64,000 bases of DNA from Pseudomonas libanensis (GCF_001439685.1 NZ_JYLH01000022.1:1-64000); one strand, 5' to 3'. Shown: positions 21,301-30,878, numbered from the stretch's first letter. Program-made: numbers and translations. The notes: generated by a model from the sequence alone, not told the origin.

Positions 21301-21596
21301 ACCAGGAACGCGTATTTAAAGTTCTGCTTGGCCCGCACGTTTCCGAAAAGGCTACGGTTCTGGCTGACAAGAAAGGCCAGTTCGTTTTCAAGGTTGCAAC
21401 TGACGCAACCAAGCTGGAAATCAAGAAGGCCGTCGAAAGCCTGTTCAGCGTGAAAGTAGAGCGTGTTACTACCCTGAATGTTCTGGGTAAGAGCAAGCGC
21501 ACTGCTCGCGGTCTGGGCAAGCGTAATGACTGGAAGAAGGCAGTTATCTCCCTTCAGCCAGGCCAAGATCTCGATTTCAGCAGCAGTGCTGAGTAA
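21297..21596 (+). CDS. rplW: 50S ribosomal protein L23
   Basis: L23 sits at the tunnel exit and docks trigger factor and SRP. The 99-residue protein begins [20 protein letters not shown]. It starts inside the rplD stop codon, so the two are coupled. Confidence 0.97.
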
Positions 21597-21610
21597 GGAA
21601 GGGGTGCATC

Positions 21611-22435
21611 ATGGCAATCGTTAAATGCAAACCGACTTCCCCTGGCCGCCGTTTTGTGGTCAAGGTGGTCAACCAGGAGCTGCATAAAGGCGCTCCTCAC
21701 GCACCGCTGCTCGAGAAAAAATCGAAGACTGGTGGTCGTAACAACAATGGTCGTATTACCACTCGTCACATCGGTGGTGGCCATAAGCAGCATTATCGTC
21801 TGGTCGATTTCCGTCGCAACGACAAAGATGGCATCTCCGCCACTGTCGAGCGTATCGAATACGATCCAAACCGTACTGCTCACATCGCTCTGCTGCTGTA
21901 CGCAGATGGCGAGCGTCGCTACATCATCGCCCCTAAAGGCGTGAGTGCTGGCGACCAGCTGATCGCAGGTGCCCTGGCGCCGATCAAGCCGGGCAACGCT
22001 CTGCAACTGCGCAACATTCCAGTTGGTAGCACCGTACACGGCATCGAATTGAAGCCAGGTAAAGGCGCGCAAATCGCTCGTTCCGCTGGTGCTTCGGCTC
22101 AGCTGATCGCTCGTGAAGGTGTCTACGTGACCCTGCGTCTGCGTTCTGGTGAGATGCGTAAAGTGCTGGCTGAATGCCGCGCGACCCTGGGTGAAGTCTC
22201 GAACTCCGAGCACAGCCTGCGTTCGCTGGGTAAAGCTGGTGCCAAACGCTGGCGTGGCGTTCGCCCAACCGTTCGTGGTGTTGCCATGAACCCGGTTGAC
22301 CACCCACACGGTGGTGGTGAAGGTCGTACCTCTGGTGGTCGTCATCCGGTATCGCCATGGGGCTTCCCGACTAAGGGCGCGAAGACTCGTGGTAATAAGC
22401 GTACCGACAAAATGATCGTCCGTCGTCGCAAGTAA
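21611..22435 (+). CDS. rplB: 50S ribosomal protein L2
   Basis: L2 is near the peptidyl transferase centre and is needed for subunit joining. The 274-residue length is normal. The conserved histidine-containing C-terminal segment NPVDHPHGGGEGRTSGGRHP is present. Confidence 0.98.
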   Translation: MAIVKCKPTSPGRRFVVKVVNQELHKGAPHAPLLEKKSKTGGRNNNGRITTRHIGGGHKQHYRLVDFRRNDKDGISATVERIEYDPNRTAHIALLLYADGERRYIIAPKGVSAGDQLIAGALAPIKPGNALQLRNIPVGSTVHGIELKPGKGAQIARSAGASAQLIAREGVYVTLRLRSGEMRKVLAECRATLGEVSNSEHSLRSLGKAGAKRWRGVRPTVRGVAMNPVDHPHGGGEGRTSGGRHPVSPWGFPTKGAKTRGNKRTDKMIVRRRK

Positions 22436-22451
22436 ATAGAGGGATACGACA

Positions 22452-22727
22452 GTGCCACGTTCTCTGAAAAAAGGTCCTTTTATTGATCTTCACCTACTGA
22501 AGAAGATCGAAGTGGCGGCGGAAAAGAACGATCGCAAACCAGTTAAAACCTGGTCGCGCCGTTCGATGATCCTGCCACAAATGGTCGGTCTGACCATCGC
22601 TGTACACAACGGTCGCTTGCACGTCCCAGTTCTCGTGAACGAAGACATGGTCGGCCACAAACTAGGCGAGTTTGCCGGTACCCGCACTTATCGTGGGCAC
22701 GTGGCAGACAAGAAAGCCAAGCGTTAA
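22452..22727 (+). CDS. rpsS: 30S ribosomal protein S19
   Basis: S19 is a 30S head protein that contacts S13. It is 91 residues from a GTG start at 22452, supported by homologues beginning MPRSLKKGPFIDLHLLKK. Confidence 0.97.
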   Translation: MPRSLKKGPFIDLHLLKKIEVAAEKNDRKPVKTWSRRSMILPQMVGLTIAVHNGRLHVPVLVNEDMVGHKLGEFAGTRTYRGHVADKKAKR

Positions 22728-22738
22728 GGGGTTAGGAA

Positions 22739-23071
22739 ATGGAAGTAGCCGCTAAGTTGTCGGGCGCTCGAATCTCCGCCCAGAAAGCCCGCTTGGTCGC
22801 CGACCAGATCCGCGGGAAGAAGGTGGGCGAAGCGCTCAACCTGTTGGCTTTCAGCAGTAAGAAAGCCGCCGAGATCATGAAGAAAGTGCTGGAGTCGGCC
22901 GTAGCCAACGCCGAGCATAACGAAGGCGCAGACGTTGATGACCTGAAGGTCAGCACCGTTTTCGTCAACGAAGGGCGTTCGCTGAAGCGTATCATGCCAC
23001 GTGCCAAAGGCCGTGCTGATCGCATCGTCAAGCGGTCTTGCCATATCACTGTCAAGGTTGCTGACAAGTAA
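22739..23071 (+). CDS. rplV: 50S ribosomal protein L22
   Basis: L22 forms part of the exit tunnel constriction. The 110-residue protein ends with the beta-hairpin region [22 protein letters not shown], the usual site of macrolide-resistance changes; no insertion or deletion is seen there. Confidence 0.97.
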
Positions 23072-23084
23072 CGGAGTCGAAGAG

Positions 23085-23771
23085 ATGGGTCAGAAAGTAC
23101 ATCCCATTGGCATTCGCCTGGGAATCGTCAAGGAGCACACCTCCGTCTGGTACGCAGACGGTCGGACTTATGCGGACTATTTGTTCGCTGATCTGAAGGT
23201 GCGTGAGTATCTCCAAGACAAACTAAAAAGCGCGTCCGTAAGCCGTATCGATATCCATCGTCCGGCGCAAACTGCACGTATCACCATCCACACCGCTCGT
23301 CCAGGTATCGTTATCGGGAAGAAAGGTGAAGATGTTGAGAAACTGCGTCAGGACCTGACCAAGCAAATGGGTGTGCCTGTGCACATCAATATCGAAGAGA
23401 TCCGTAAGCCGGAGCTCGACGGTATGCTGGTTGCGCAGAGCGTAGCTCAGCAGCTGGAACGCCGCGTAATGTTCCGTCGCGCTATGAAGCGTGCCGTACA
23501 GAACGCCATGCGTATTGGTGCCAAAGGCATCAAAATCCAAGTGAGCGGTCGTCTCGGCGGTGCTGAAATCGCACGTACTGAATGGTATCGCGAAGGTCGT
23601 GTGCCACTGCACACCCTGCGTGCCGACATCGACTATGCCAACTACGAAGCTCACACCACTTACGGTGTGATCGGTGTAAAGGTTTGGATCTTCAAAGGCG
23701 AAGTAATTGGTGGTCGCCAAGAAGAACTGAAACCACAAGCACCAGCGCCTCGTAAAAAAGCTGCTAAGTAA
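23085..23771 (+). CDS. rpsC: 30S ribosomal protein S3
   Basis: S3 lines the mRNA entry channel and contributes to ribosomal helicase activity. ATG 23085 ([14 protein letters not shown]) gives 228 residues; longer readings overlap rplV and are rejected. A KH domain motif is visible at [16 protein letters not shown]. Confidence 0.97.
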
Positions 23772-23783
23772 GGGGTACGCCAA

Positions 23784-24197
23784 ATGTTGCAACCTAAGCG
23801 TACGAAGTTCCGCAAGCAGATGACAGGCCACAACCGTGGTCTGGCTCAGCGCGGTAGCAAAGTCAGCTTCGGCGAGTTCGCGCTGAAGTCTGTAGCTCGT
23901 GGTCGTCTCACCGCTCGTCAGATCGAGTCAGCGCGTCGTGCTCTGACCCGTCACGTAAAACGTGGCGGCAAGATCTGGATCCGTGTATTCCCGGACAAGC
24001 CGATCTCCAAAAAACCTCTCGAGGTTCGGATGGGTAAAGGTAAGGGTAACGTGGAATACTGGGTAGCCCAGATTCAGCCAGGCAAAGTCCTGTATGAAAT
24101 CGAGGGCGTTTCTGAAGAGCTGGCGCGTGAGGCTTTCGCCCTGGCTGCTGCAAAGCTGCCGCTCGCCACCTCCTTTGTTAAACGGACGGTGATGTGA
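23784..24197 (+). CDS. rplP: 50S ribosomal protein L16
   Basis: This 137-residue protein contacts A-site tRNA. It begins [19 protein letters not shown] and contains the conserved Arg-rich stretch around [16 protein letters not shown]. The stop TGA shares its last base with the rpmC ATG. Confidence 0.97.
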
Positions 24198-24388
24198 TGA
24201 AAGCGAATGAACTTCGTGAAAAATCCGCACAGCAGCTGAACGAGCAACTGCTCGGCCTGCTGCGCGACCAGTTCAATCTGCGCATGCAGAAAGCAACTGG
24301 CCAGTTGGGGCAGTCTCATCTGCTCTCGCAAGTTAAGCGTGACATCGCTCGCGTGAAGACTGTGCTCAACCAGCAGGCAGGTAAGTGA
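24197..24388 (+). CDS. rpmC: 50S ribosomal protein L29
   Basis: This 63-residue two-helix protein at the tunnel exit begins [21 protein letters not shown] 24197 overlaps the rplP stop and is preferred over the GTG at 24194. Confidence 0.96.
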
Positions 24389-24390
24389 TC

Positions 24391-24657
24391 ATGGCTGAAG
24401 CCGAAAAGACTGTCCGTACGCTGACTGGCCGTGTTGTCAGCGACAAGATGGACAAAACCATCACCGTTTTGATCGAGCGTCGTGTTAAGCACCCGATCTA
24501 CGGTAAATATGTTAAGCGTTCGACTAAGCTGCACGCGCACGACGAAACCAACCAGTGCCACATCGGCGACAAAGTCACTATTCGTGAAACTCGTCCGCTG
24601 GCCAAGACCAAGTCTTGGGCACTGGTTGATATTCTCGAACGCGCTGTGGAAGTCTAA
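24391..24657 (+). CDS. rpsQ: 30S ribosomal protein S17
   Basis: S17 is an OB-fold primary-binding protein of the 30S body. The start ATG 24391 (MAEAEKTVRTLTGRVVSDKM) gives 88 residues; the GTG at 24385 overlaps the rpmC stop and adds only two residues. Confidence 0.96.
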   Translation: MAEAEKTVRTLTGRVVSDKMDKTITVLIERRVKHPIYGKYVKRSTKLHAHDETNQCHIGDKVTIRETRPLAKTKSWALVDILERAVEV

Positions 24658-24680
24658 GGACTAGGGGTCGGAGAAATTAT

Positions 24681-25049
24681 ATGATTCAGACTCAATCCAT
24701 GCTCGATGTGGCCGATAACAGCGGCGCTCGCCGTGTTATGTGCATCAAGGTGCTGGGTGGCTCCCATCGTCGTTACGCTGGTATCGGTGACATCATCAAA
24801 GTTACCGTGAAGGAAGCAATTCCTCGCGGTAAGGTGAAAAAAGGCCAAGTGATGACTGCTGTCGTAGTCCGCACTCGTCACGGCGTACGTCGTGCAGATG
24901 GCTCCATTATCCGCTTTGATGGCAACGCTGCTGTTCTTCTGAACAACAAGCAAGAGCCTATCGGCACCCGTATCTTTGGGCCAGTGACCCGTGAACTTCG
25001 TACTGAGAAGTTCATGAAGATCGTCTCGCTCGCCCCAGAAGTGCTGTAA
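24681..25049 (+). CDS. rplN: 50S ribosomal protein L14
   Basis: This 122-residue protein takes part in an intersubunit bridge. It begins MIQTQSMLDVADNSGARRVMCIKVLGG, the classic L14 N-terminus. It is the first gene of the spc set. Confidence 0.98.
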   Translation: MIQTQSMLDVADNSGARRVMCIKVLGGSHRRYAGIGDIIKVTVKEAIPRGKVKKGQVMTAVVVRTRHGVRRADGSIIRFDGNAAVLLNNKQEPIGTRIFGPVTRELRTEKFMKIVSLAPEVL

Positions 25050-25060
25050 GGAGATCCGAC

Positions 25061-25375
25061 ATGCAAAAGATTCGTCGTGACGACGAGATCATCGTGATCG
25101 CCGGCAAAGACAAAGGTAAGCGCGGTAAGGTGCTGAAGGTTCTCGCCAACAACCGTCTGGTTATCGGTGGTCTGAACCTGGTCAAGCGTCATACCAAGCC
25201 TAACCCGATGTCGGGCGTGCAGGGCGGTATCGTCGAGAAAGAAGCTCCGCTGGACGCTTCTAACGTCGCCATCTTCAACGGCGAAACCAACAAGGCTGAT
25301 CGCGTTGGTTTCAAAGTAGAAGACGGTAAGAAAATTCGTGTCTTCAAGTCGACCCAAAAAGCGGTTGATGCTTGA
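25061..25375 (+). CDS. rplX: 50S ribosomal protein L24
   Basis: L24 is an assembly-initiating 50S protein with an N-terminal KOW motif (RRDDEIIVIAGKDKGKRGKV). The length is 104 residues, as usual. Confidence 0.97.
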   Translation: MQKIRRDDEIIVIAGKDKGKRGKVLKVLANNRLVIGGLNLVKRHTKPNPMSGVQGGIVEKEAPLDASNVAIFNGETNKADRVGFKVEDGKKIRVFKSTQKAVDA

Positions 25376-25397
25376 ACACTGCTAGGTAGATAAGACC

Positions 25398-25937
25398 ATG
25401 GCACGACTACAAGAGATTTACCGGAAGGAAATCGCCCCCAAGCTTAAGGAAGAACTTAAGCTCGGGAACGTGATGGAAGTTCCGCGCGTCACCAAAATCA
25501 CCCTGAACATGGGTCTGGGCGAAGCGATTGGTGACAAAAAAGTCATCGAGCACGCTGTTGCTGACCTGGAAAAGATCACCGGTCAAAAAGTCGTTGTGAC
25601 TTACGCTCGGAAATCCATCGCGGGCTTTAAAGTCCGTGAAGGTTGGCCGATCGGCGTCAAAGTGACTCTGCGCCGTGAGCGTATGTACGAATTCCTGGAT
25701 CGTCTGCTGTCGATCTCCCTGCCTCGGGTTCGCGACTTCCGCGGCCTGAATGCCAAGTCCTTCGATGGTCGTGGTAACTACAGCATGGGCGTGAAAGAGC
25801 AGATCATCTTCCCGGAAATCGACTACGACAAGATCGATGCTCTCCGCGGTCTGGACATCACCCTGACCACCACTGCCAAGAACGATGATGAAGGTCGCGC
25901 CCTGTTGCGTGCTTTCAAATTCCCGTTCCGCAACTGA
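25398..25937 (+). CDS. rplE: 50S ribosomal protein L5
   Basis: L5 binds 5S rRNA in the central protuberance. The 179 residues contain the signature around ITLNMGLGEAIGDKK and the C-terminal DFRGLNAKSFDGRGNYSMG loop. Confidence 0.98.
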   Translation: MARLQEIYRKEIAPKLKEELKLGNVMEVPRVTKITLNMGLGEAIGDKKVIEHAVADLEKITGQKVVVTYARKSIAGFKVREGWPIGVKVTLRRERMYEFLDRLLSISLPRVRDFRGLNAKSFDGRGNYSMGVKEQIIFPEIDYDKIDALRGLDITLTTTAKNDDEGRALLRAFKFPFRN

Positions 25938-25950
25938 TTGGAGTAGGACC

Positions 25951-26256
25951 ATGGCCAAGATGAGCATGAAAAACCGCGAGCTGAAGCGTCAGCTCACGGT
26001 TGCCAAGTACGCCAAGAAGCGTGCAGCACTGAAAGCAATCATCGTTGATCTGAACGCAAGTCCAGAAGCGCGTTGGGAAGCTACAGTTGCTCTGCAGAAG
26101 CAGCCACGTGACGCAAGCGCCTCGCGCATGCGTAACCGCTGCCGCCTGACCGGTCGTCCACACGGCGTTTACCGCAAGTTCGGCCTCGGCCGTAACAAAC
26201 TGCGTGAAGCGGCAATGCGTGGTGACGTACCAGGTCTGGTTAAAGCCAGCTGGTAA
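25951..26256 (+). CDS. rpsN: 30S ribosomal protein S14, zinc-independent form
   Basis: ATG 25951 gives a 101-residue S14 (MAKMSMKNRELKRQLTVAKY). The protein is the long form without the CXXC zinc ribbon, so its use does not depend on zinc supply. Longer upstream readings overlap rplE and are rejected. A 208-nt gap with a terminator and promoter separates it from rpsH. Confidence 0.97.
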   Translation: MAKMSMKNRELKRQLTVAKYAKKRAALKAIIVDLNASPEARWEATVALQKQPRDASASRMRNRCRLTGRPHGVYRKFGLGRNKLREAAMRGDVPGLVKASW

Positions 26257-26319
26257 GTACGTTCGAAGTCCAGGCGGTTCGGATCGCAAGATACTGACCG
26301 CCGGTGACCTTGAATCTGG

Positions 26320-26347
26320 AACAAGCCCCTTTTGGGGCTTGTTTCAT
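26320..26347 (+). terminator. Internal hairpin terminator between rpsN and rpsH
   Basis: ACAAGCCCC (26321-26329) and GGGGCTTGT (26334-26342) form a perfect 9-bp stem with a TTTT loop, followed by TTCATTT. It is intrinsic-terminator-like, though the T-run is interrupted. It lies within what is normally one continuous spc operon. Confidence 0.7.
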
Positions 26348-26367
26348 TTCCGGAGTGTGTCTAGAAT
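26339..26367 (+). promoter_or_regulatory. Internal promoter ahead of rpsH
   Basis: TTGTTT (26339-26344), a 17-bp spacer and TAGAAT (26362-26367), followed by ACCCGGCTCG. The -35 overlaps the 3' arm of the terminator. The same -10 hexamer is used by the tRNA and S10 promoters in this window. Confidence 0.6.
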
Positions 26368-26464
26368 ACCCGGCTCGCCTGAGCCCGTGTTTTCTATGCT
26401 CGGAGATTCTCGGCGACATATGTAGCCGCAAGGCTAATTTTTTTGTATTAGGAGCGTCTAGCCC

Positions 26465-26857
26465 ATGAGTATGCAGGACCCGTTAGCGGACATGCTAACT
26501 CGTATCCGTAATGCCCAGATGGCTGAAAAGTCCGTCGTAAGCATGCCATCTTCCAAGTTGAAGGTAGCTGTTGCCAAAGTCCTGAAAGACGAAGGCTACA
26601 TTGCGGGTTATCAGATCAGCAGCGAAATCAAACCTCTGCTGTCCATCGAGCTGAAGTACTTCGAAGGCCGTTCGGTCATCGAGGAAGTGAAGCGCGTTAG
26701 CCGTCCAGGCCTGCGTCAGTACAAGTCCGCTGAAGATCTGCCGAAAGTTCGTGGCGGTCTGGGCGTGTCTATCGTCTCCACCAACAAAGGTGTGATGACG
26801 GATCGTGCTGCGCGCGCTGCCGGTGTCGGCGGCGAAGTTCTTTGCACTGTGTTCTAA
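26465..26857 (+). CDS. rpsH: 30S ribosomal protein S8
   Basis: S8 is a primary rRNA-binding protein and, in E. coli, the translational repressor of the spc operon. The 130-residue protein begins MSMQDPLADMLTRIRNAQMA and ends with the STNKGVMTDRAARAAGVGGEVL motif. Confidence 0.98.
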   Translation: MSMQDPLADMLTRIRNAQMAEKSVVSMPSSKLKVAVAKVLKDEGYIAGYQISSEIKPLLSIELKYFEGRSVIEEVKRVSRPGLRQYKSAEDLPKVRGGLGVSIVSTNKGVMTDRAARAAGVGGEVLCTVF

Positions 26858-26869
26858 GGGGGGATAAGC

Positions 26870-27403
26870 ATGTCACGCGTCGCTAAGAACCCCGTTAAGC
26901 TGCCAGCCGGTGTCGAAGTCAAATTCGCAGGCCAACAGCTTTCGGTGAAGGGTGCCAAGGGTACTCTTGAACTGAACATCCATTCGTCCGTTGAGATCGT
27001 TGAAGAAGCTGGTGAGCTGCGTTTCGCTGCTCGCAATGGCGATCAACAAACTCGCGCAATGGCCGGTACCACGCGTGCGTTGGTAAACAACATGGTCCAA
27101 GGCGTAAGCCAAGGCTTCGAGCGTAAGCTCCAGCTGGTCGGTGTTGGTTACAAAGCGCAAGCAAAAGGCACGGTTCTGAACCTTGCCCTTGGCTTCTCGC
27201 ACCCTGTGGATTACGAACTGCCAGCGGGCATCACTGCTGAGACTCCTAGCCAGACCGATATCCTGATCAAGGGCATCGACAAGCAGCTGGTAGGTCAAGT
27301 GGCCGCTGAGATCCGCGACTTCCGTCCACCAGAGCCGTACAAAGGCAAAGGTGTGCGCTACGCGGACGAAGTCGTCCGTCGTAAAGAAGCCAAGAAGAAG
27401 TAG
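26870..27403 (+). CDS. rplF: 50S ribosomal protein L6
   Basis: L6 lies next to the sarcin-ricin loop. It is 177 residues with the C-terminal signature RPPEPYKGKGVRYADEVV. Confidence 0.98.
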   Translation: MSRVAKNPVKLPAGVEVKFAGQQLSVKGAKGTLELNIHSSVEIVEEAGELRFAARNGDQQTRAMAGTTRALVNNMVQGVSQGFERKLQLVGVGYKAQAKGTVLNLALGFSHPVDYELPAGITAETPSQTDILIKGIDKQLVGQVAAEIRDFRPPEPYKGKGVRYADEVVRRKEAKKK

Positions 27404-27413
27404 GGCATAGCAA

Positions 27414-27764
27414 ATGACCGACAAAAAAGTTACTCGACTGCGTCGCGCTCGCAAAGCACGCCTGAAAATGCACGAACTCGAAGTCGTGCGTCTCTGCGTG
27501 TTCCGCTCGTCGCAGCACATCTACGCCCAGGTCATCTCGGCCGACGGCAACAAAGTCCTGGCAAGCGCCTCGACTTTGGATAAAGAACTGCGTGATGGTG
27601 CCACTGGCAACATCGACGCGGCCACAAAGGTTGGCCAGCTGGTCGCTACGCGTGCTAAGGCCGCTGGCGTCTCGCAAGTGGCTTTCGACCGCTCTGGCTT
27701 CAAGTACCACGGTCGCGTGAAAGCGCTGGCTGATGCTGCTCGTGAAGCTGGGCTGGAGTTCTAA
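27414..27764 (+). CDS. rplR: 50S ribosomal protein L18
   Basis: L18 is a 5S rRNA-binding protein of 116 residues, ending in the typical FDRSGFKYHGRVKALADAAREAGLEF. Confidence 0.98.
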   Translation: MTDKKVTRLRRARKARLKMHELEVVRLCVFRSSQHIYAQVISADGNKVLASASTLDKELRDGATGNIDAATKVGQLVATRAKAAGVSQVAFDRSGFKYHGRVKALADAAREAGLEF

Positions 27765-27767
27765 GTT

Positions 27768-28268
27768 ATGTCAAATAACGACCAAAAGCGCGACGAAGGC
27801 TACATTGAGAAGCTGGTTCAAGTTAACCGCGTAGCCAAAACCGTTAAAGGCGGCCGTATCTTCACTTTCACCGCGTTGACCGTGGTAGGTGATGGTAAAG
27901 GGCGTGTTGGCTTCGGCCGTGGCAAGTCACGTGAAGTGCCTGCTGCGATCCAGAAGGCAATGGAAGCTGCTCGTCGCAACATGATCCAAGTTGATCTGAA
28001 CGGCACCACTCTGCAGTACGCAATGAAGTCCGCCCATGGCGCTTCGAAGGTGTACATGCAGCCTGCTTCTGAAGGTACCGGTATCATCGCTGGCGGCGCT
28101 ATGCGTGCTGTCCTCGAAGTTGCTGGCGTTCAGAACGTTCTGGCCAAGTGCTACGGCTCGACTAACCCGGTAAACGTGGTTCACGCCACTTTCAAGGGTT
28201 TGAAAGCTATGCAATCTCCTGAGTCTATCGCTGCCAAGCGTGGCCTGACTGTCAAGGAGATCTTCTGA
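27768..28268 (+). CDS. rpsE: 30S ribosomal protein S5
   Basis: S5 shapes the mRNA entry site and decoding fidelity. The 166-residue protein includes the N-terminal double-stranded-RNA-binding-like region and the loop [13 protein letters not shown], where spectinomycin-resistance changes occur; it looks wild type. Confidence 0.98.
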
Positions 28269-28270
28269 TC

Positions 28271-28447
28271 ATGGCTACCGTTAAAGTAACGCTGATCAAA
28301 AGCATGACCGGCCGCATCCCTAACCACAAACTGTGCGTTAAAGGTTTGGGTCTGCGTCGCATCGGTCACACTGTAGAAGTCCAGGATACTCCCGAGAATC
28401 GCGGGATGATCAACAAGGCTTACTACATGCTGCGTGTAGAGGGTTAA
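28271..28447 (+). CDS. rpmD: 50S ribosomal protein L30
   Basis: This short gene (58 residues) starts at ATG 28271, two bases after the rpsE stop, and ends TAA 28445-28447. The translation [20 protein letters not shown] and the segment [20 protein letters not shown] are typical L30. rplO begins 3 nt later. Confidence 0.97.
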
Positions 28448-28450
28448 TCG

Positions 28451-28888
28451 ATGAAACTCAATGATCTGAGTCCAGCGCCGGGTTCCCGTCGCGAAAAGCA
28501 TCGTCCGGGCCGTGGTATCGGTAGCGGTTTGGGTAAGACTGGTGGCCGTGGCCACAAAGGTCAAACCTCCCGCTCCGGTGGTACCATCGCTCCAGGCTTT
28601 GAAGGCGGTCAACAGCCGCTGCATCGTCGCCTGCCTAAGTTCGGTTTCGTATCCCTGAAAGCCATGGATCGCGCAGAAGTGCGTCTGTCCGAGCTGGCTA
28701 AAGTGGAAGGCGACATCGTTACTGTGCAGACCCTGAAAGATGCCAACGTGATTAACGTCAACGTACAGCGTGTGAAAATCATGCTGTCCGGTGAAGTGAC
28801 TCGCGCTGTCACTATCGGCAAGGGAATCGGCGCCACCAAAGGTGCGCGTTCGGCTATCGAAGCAGCTGGCGGCAAGTTCGAGGAATAA
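28451..28888 (+). CDS. rplO: 50S ribosomal protein L15
   Basis: L15 is a late-assembly 50S protein of 145 residues, with the Gly/Arg-rich N-terminal extension GRGIGSGLGKTGGRGHKGQT. The secY start codon follows its stop with no gap. Confidence 0.98.
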   Translation: MKLNDLSPAPGSRREKHRPGRGIGSGLGKTGGRGHKGQTSRSGGTIAPGFEGGQQPLHRRLPKFGFVSLKAMDRAEVRLSELAKVEGDIVTVQTLKDANVINVNVQRVKIMLSGEVTRAVTIGKGIGATKGARSAIEAAGGKFEE

Positions 28889-30217
28889 ATGGCTAAGCAA
28901 GGTGCTCTCTCAGCGCTCGGCAAAGGCGGTATGTCTGAACTTTGGGCTCGTCTGCGTTTTCTGTTCCTGGCGATTATCGTCTACCGAATAGGCGCACACA
29001 TCCCGGTTCCAGGTATCAACCCGGACCGACTCGCAGACCTGTTTCGACAGAATGAGGGGACCATTCTTAGCTTGTTCAACATGTTTTCCGGTGGCGCGCT
29101 GGAGCGGATGAGCATTTTTGCACTGGGGATCATGCCGTACATCTCGGCATCGATCATCATGCAACTGATGACAGCCGTCAGCCCGCAACTGGAGCAGTTG
29201 AAGAAGGAAGGTGAAGCTGGCCGTCGCAAGATTAGCCAGTACACCCGCTACGGCACTGTCGTCCTCGCCCTGGTTCAAGCTATCGGCATGTCCGTTGGCC
29301 TGGCCGGGCAGGGCGTTGCGTTCACTGGTGACTTTGGCTTCCATTTCGTCGCAGTATCCACTTTTGTGGCTGGTGCGATGTTCATGATGTGGCTGGGTGA
29401 GCAGATTACTGAGCGTGGTGTTGGTAACGGTATCTCGATGTTGATTTTCGCAGGTATCGTCGCCGGTCTTCCGAGAGCAATCGGGCAGTCTTTCGAGTCT
29501 GCGCGTCAGGGTGATATCAATATCTTCGCCTTGGTTGCCATCGGTTTGCTGGCAGTAGCGATTATCGGTTTTGTGGTGTTCATTGAGCGTGGCCAGCGTC
29601 GTATTGCTGTTCACTACGCCAAGCGTCAGCAGGGCCGTAAGGTCTTTGCTGCGCAGACCAGCCACTTGCCGCTGAAAGTGAATATGGCCGGCGTTATTCC
29701 GGCAATTTTCGCGAGCAGCATCTTGCTGTTTCCGGCTTCGTTGGGTACCTGGTTTGGTCAGTCCGAAAATATGGGCTGGCTGCAGGACCTCTCTCAGTCG
29801 ATCGCTCCTGGTCAGCCGTTGAATATTCTGCTGTTTAGTGCAGGGATTATTTTCTTCTGCTTCTTCTATACGGCGTTGATGTTCAATCCGAAAGACGTAG
29901 CGGAAAACCTGAAGAAGTCCGGTGCCTTTATTCCGGGCATCCGTCCAGGTGAGCAGTCGGCACGCTACATTGATGGCGTTCTGACTCGTTTGACCCTGTT
30001 CGGTGCTCTATATATGACGGCCGTGTGCTTGTTGCCCCAGTTCCTGGTGGTTGCAGCAAACGTTCCGTTCTACCTTGGCGGGACCTCGTTGCTGATCGTG
30101 GTCGTGGTTGTGATGGACTTCATGTCCCAAGTACAATCGCACCTCGTTTCGCACCAGTACGAATCCCTGATGAAGAAAGCCAACCTGAAGGGCTACGGCA
30201 GCGGCATGTTGCGCTGA
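28889..30217 (+). CDS. secY: Preprotein translocase subunit SecY
   Basis: SecY is the pore subunit of SecYEG with ten membrane segments across 442 residues. Recognisable parts are the plug/first-helix region ([22 protein letters not shown]), the conserved [14 protein letters not shown] [14 protein letters not shown], and the C-terminal [20 protein letters not shown] cytoplasmic tail that contacts SecA and ribosome. It is translated directly after rplO. Confidence 0.98.
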
Positions 30218-30245
30218 GTACCCCATAAGGTTCGAGGAGTTGGTG

Positions 30246-30362
30246 ATGAAAGTTCGTGCATCGGTGAAAAAGCTGTGCCGTAACTGCAAGATTATTCGCC
30301 GCGAAGGTGTTGTTCGAGTAATTTGCAGCGCGGAACCGCGTCACAAACAGCGCCAAGGCTGA
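30246..30362 (+). CDS. rpmJ: 50S ribosomal protein L36, zinc-ribbon form
   Basis: This 38-residue protein ([20 protein letters not shown]...) starts at ATG 30246, 28 nt after secY. It has the zinc ligands Cys11, Cys14, Cys27 and His33, so it is the zinc-binding (C+) form. Confidence 0.96.
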
Positions 30363-30379
30363 GTGTGATCCGCTTGAAG

Positions 30380-30411
30380 CCCGGCAGCTAGTGCGCTGCC
30401 GGGTTGATTAT
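30380..30411 (+). terminator. Hairpin after rpmJ (weak terminator)
   Basis: CCCGGCAGC and GCTGCCGGG form a strong 9-bp stem around TAGTGC, followed by TTGATTATTTGTTA. The T-run is interrupted, so termination may be partial. It separates the spc and alpha operons. Confidence 0.6.
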
Positions 30412-30432
30412 TTGTTATTACAGCGATATTAT
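30404..30432 (+). promoter_or_regulatory. Candidate promoter of the alpha operon
   Basis: TTGATT (30404-30409), a 17-bp spacer and TATTAT (30427-30432), followed by CTCGCGCCC. The leader to rpsM is about 50 nt. Confidence 0.65.
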
Positions 30433-30491
30433 CTCGCGCCCTATTTCTTGGCTTCCGGGGCGTAGGTAGCTGTCAATTGGAGTCCCACTGA

Positions 30492-30848
30492 ATGGCCCGT
30501 ATTGCAGGCGTTAACATTCCAGATAACAAGCACACTGTTATCTCGCTGACCTACATCTATGGTGTTGGTCGCACTACTGCGCAGAAAATTTGCGCAGTTG
30601 CTGGGGTAAACCCAGCCGCTAAGATCAAGGATCTGAGCGACGAGCAGATTGAACAGCTGCGTGGCGAAGTGGCGAAGTTCACCACTGAAGGTGACCTGCG
30701 TCGCGAAATCAACATGAAAATCAAGCGTTTGATGGACCTCGGTTGCTATCGCGGTCTGCGTCATCGTCGTGGTCTTCCAGTACGCGGTCAGCGTACCAAG
30801 ACTAACGCGCGTACCCGTAAAGGTCCGCGTAAGCCGATCCGCAAGTAA
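30492..30848 (+). CDS. rpsM: 30S ribosomal protein S13
   Basis: S13 contacts tRNA and bridges to the 50S. The 118-residue protein begins MARIAGVNIPDNKHTVISLTYIYG and ends in the basic tail RTKTNARTRKGPRKPIRK. Confidence 0.98.
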   Translation: MARIAGVNIPDNKHTVISLTYIYGVGRTTAQKICAVAGVNPAAKIKDLSDEQIEQLRGEVAKFTTEGDLRREINMKIKRLMDLGCYRGLRHRRGLPVRGQRTKTNARTRKGPRKPIRK

Positions 30849-30878
30849 TCGCCCCAGCGAATCGACAGGAAAATTATC

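Noticed and set aside
30440..30500. Alpha-operon S4-binding pseudoknot (as in E. coli)
   Set aside because: The short leader has no clear match to the conserved structure, so it was not annotated.
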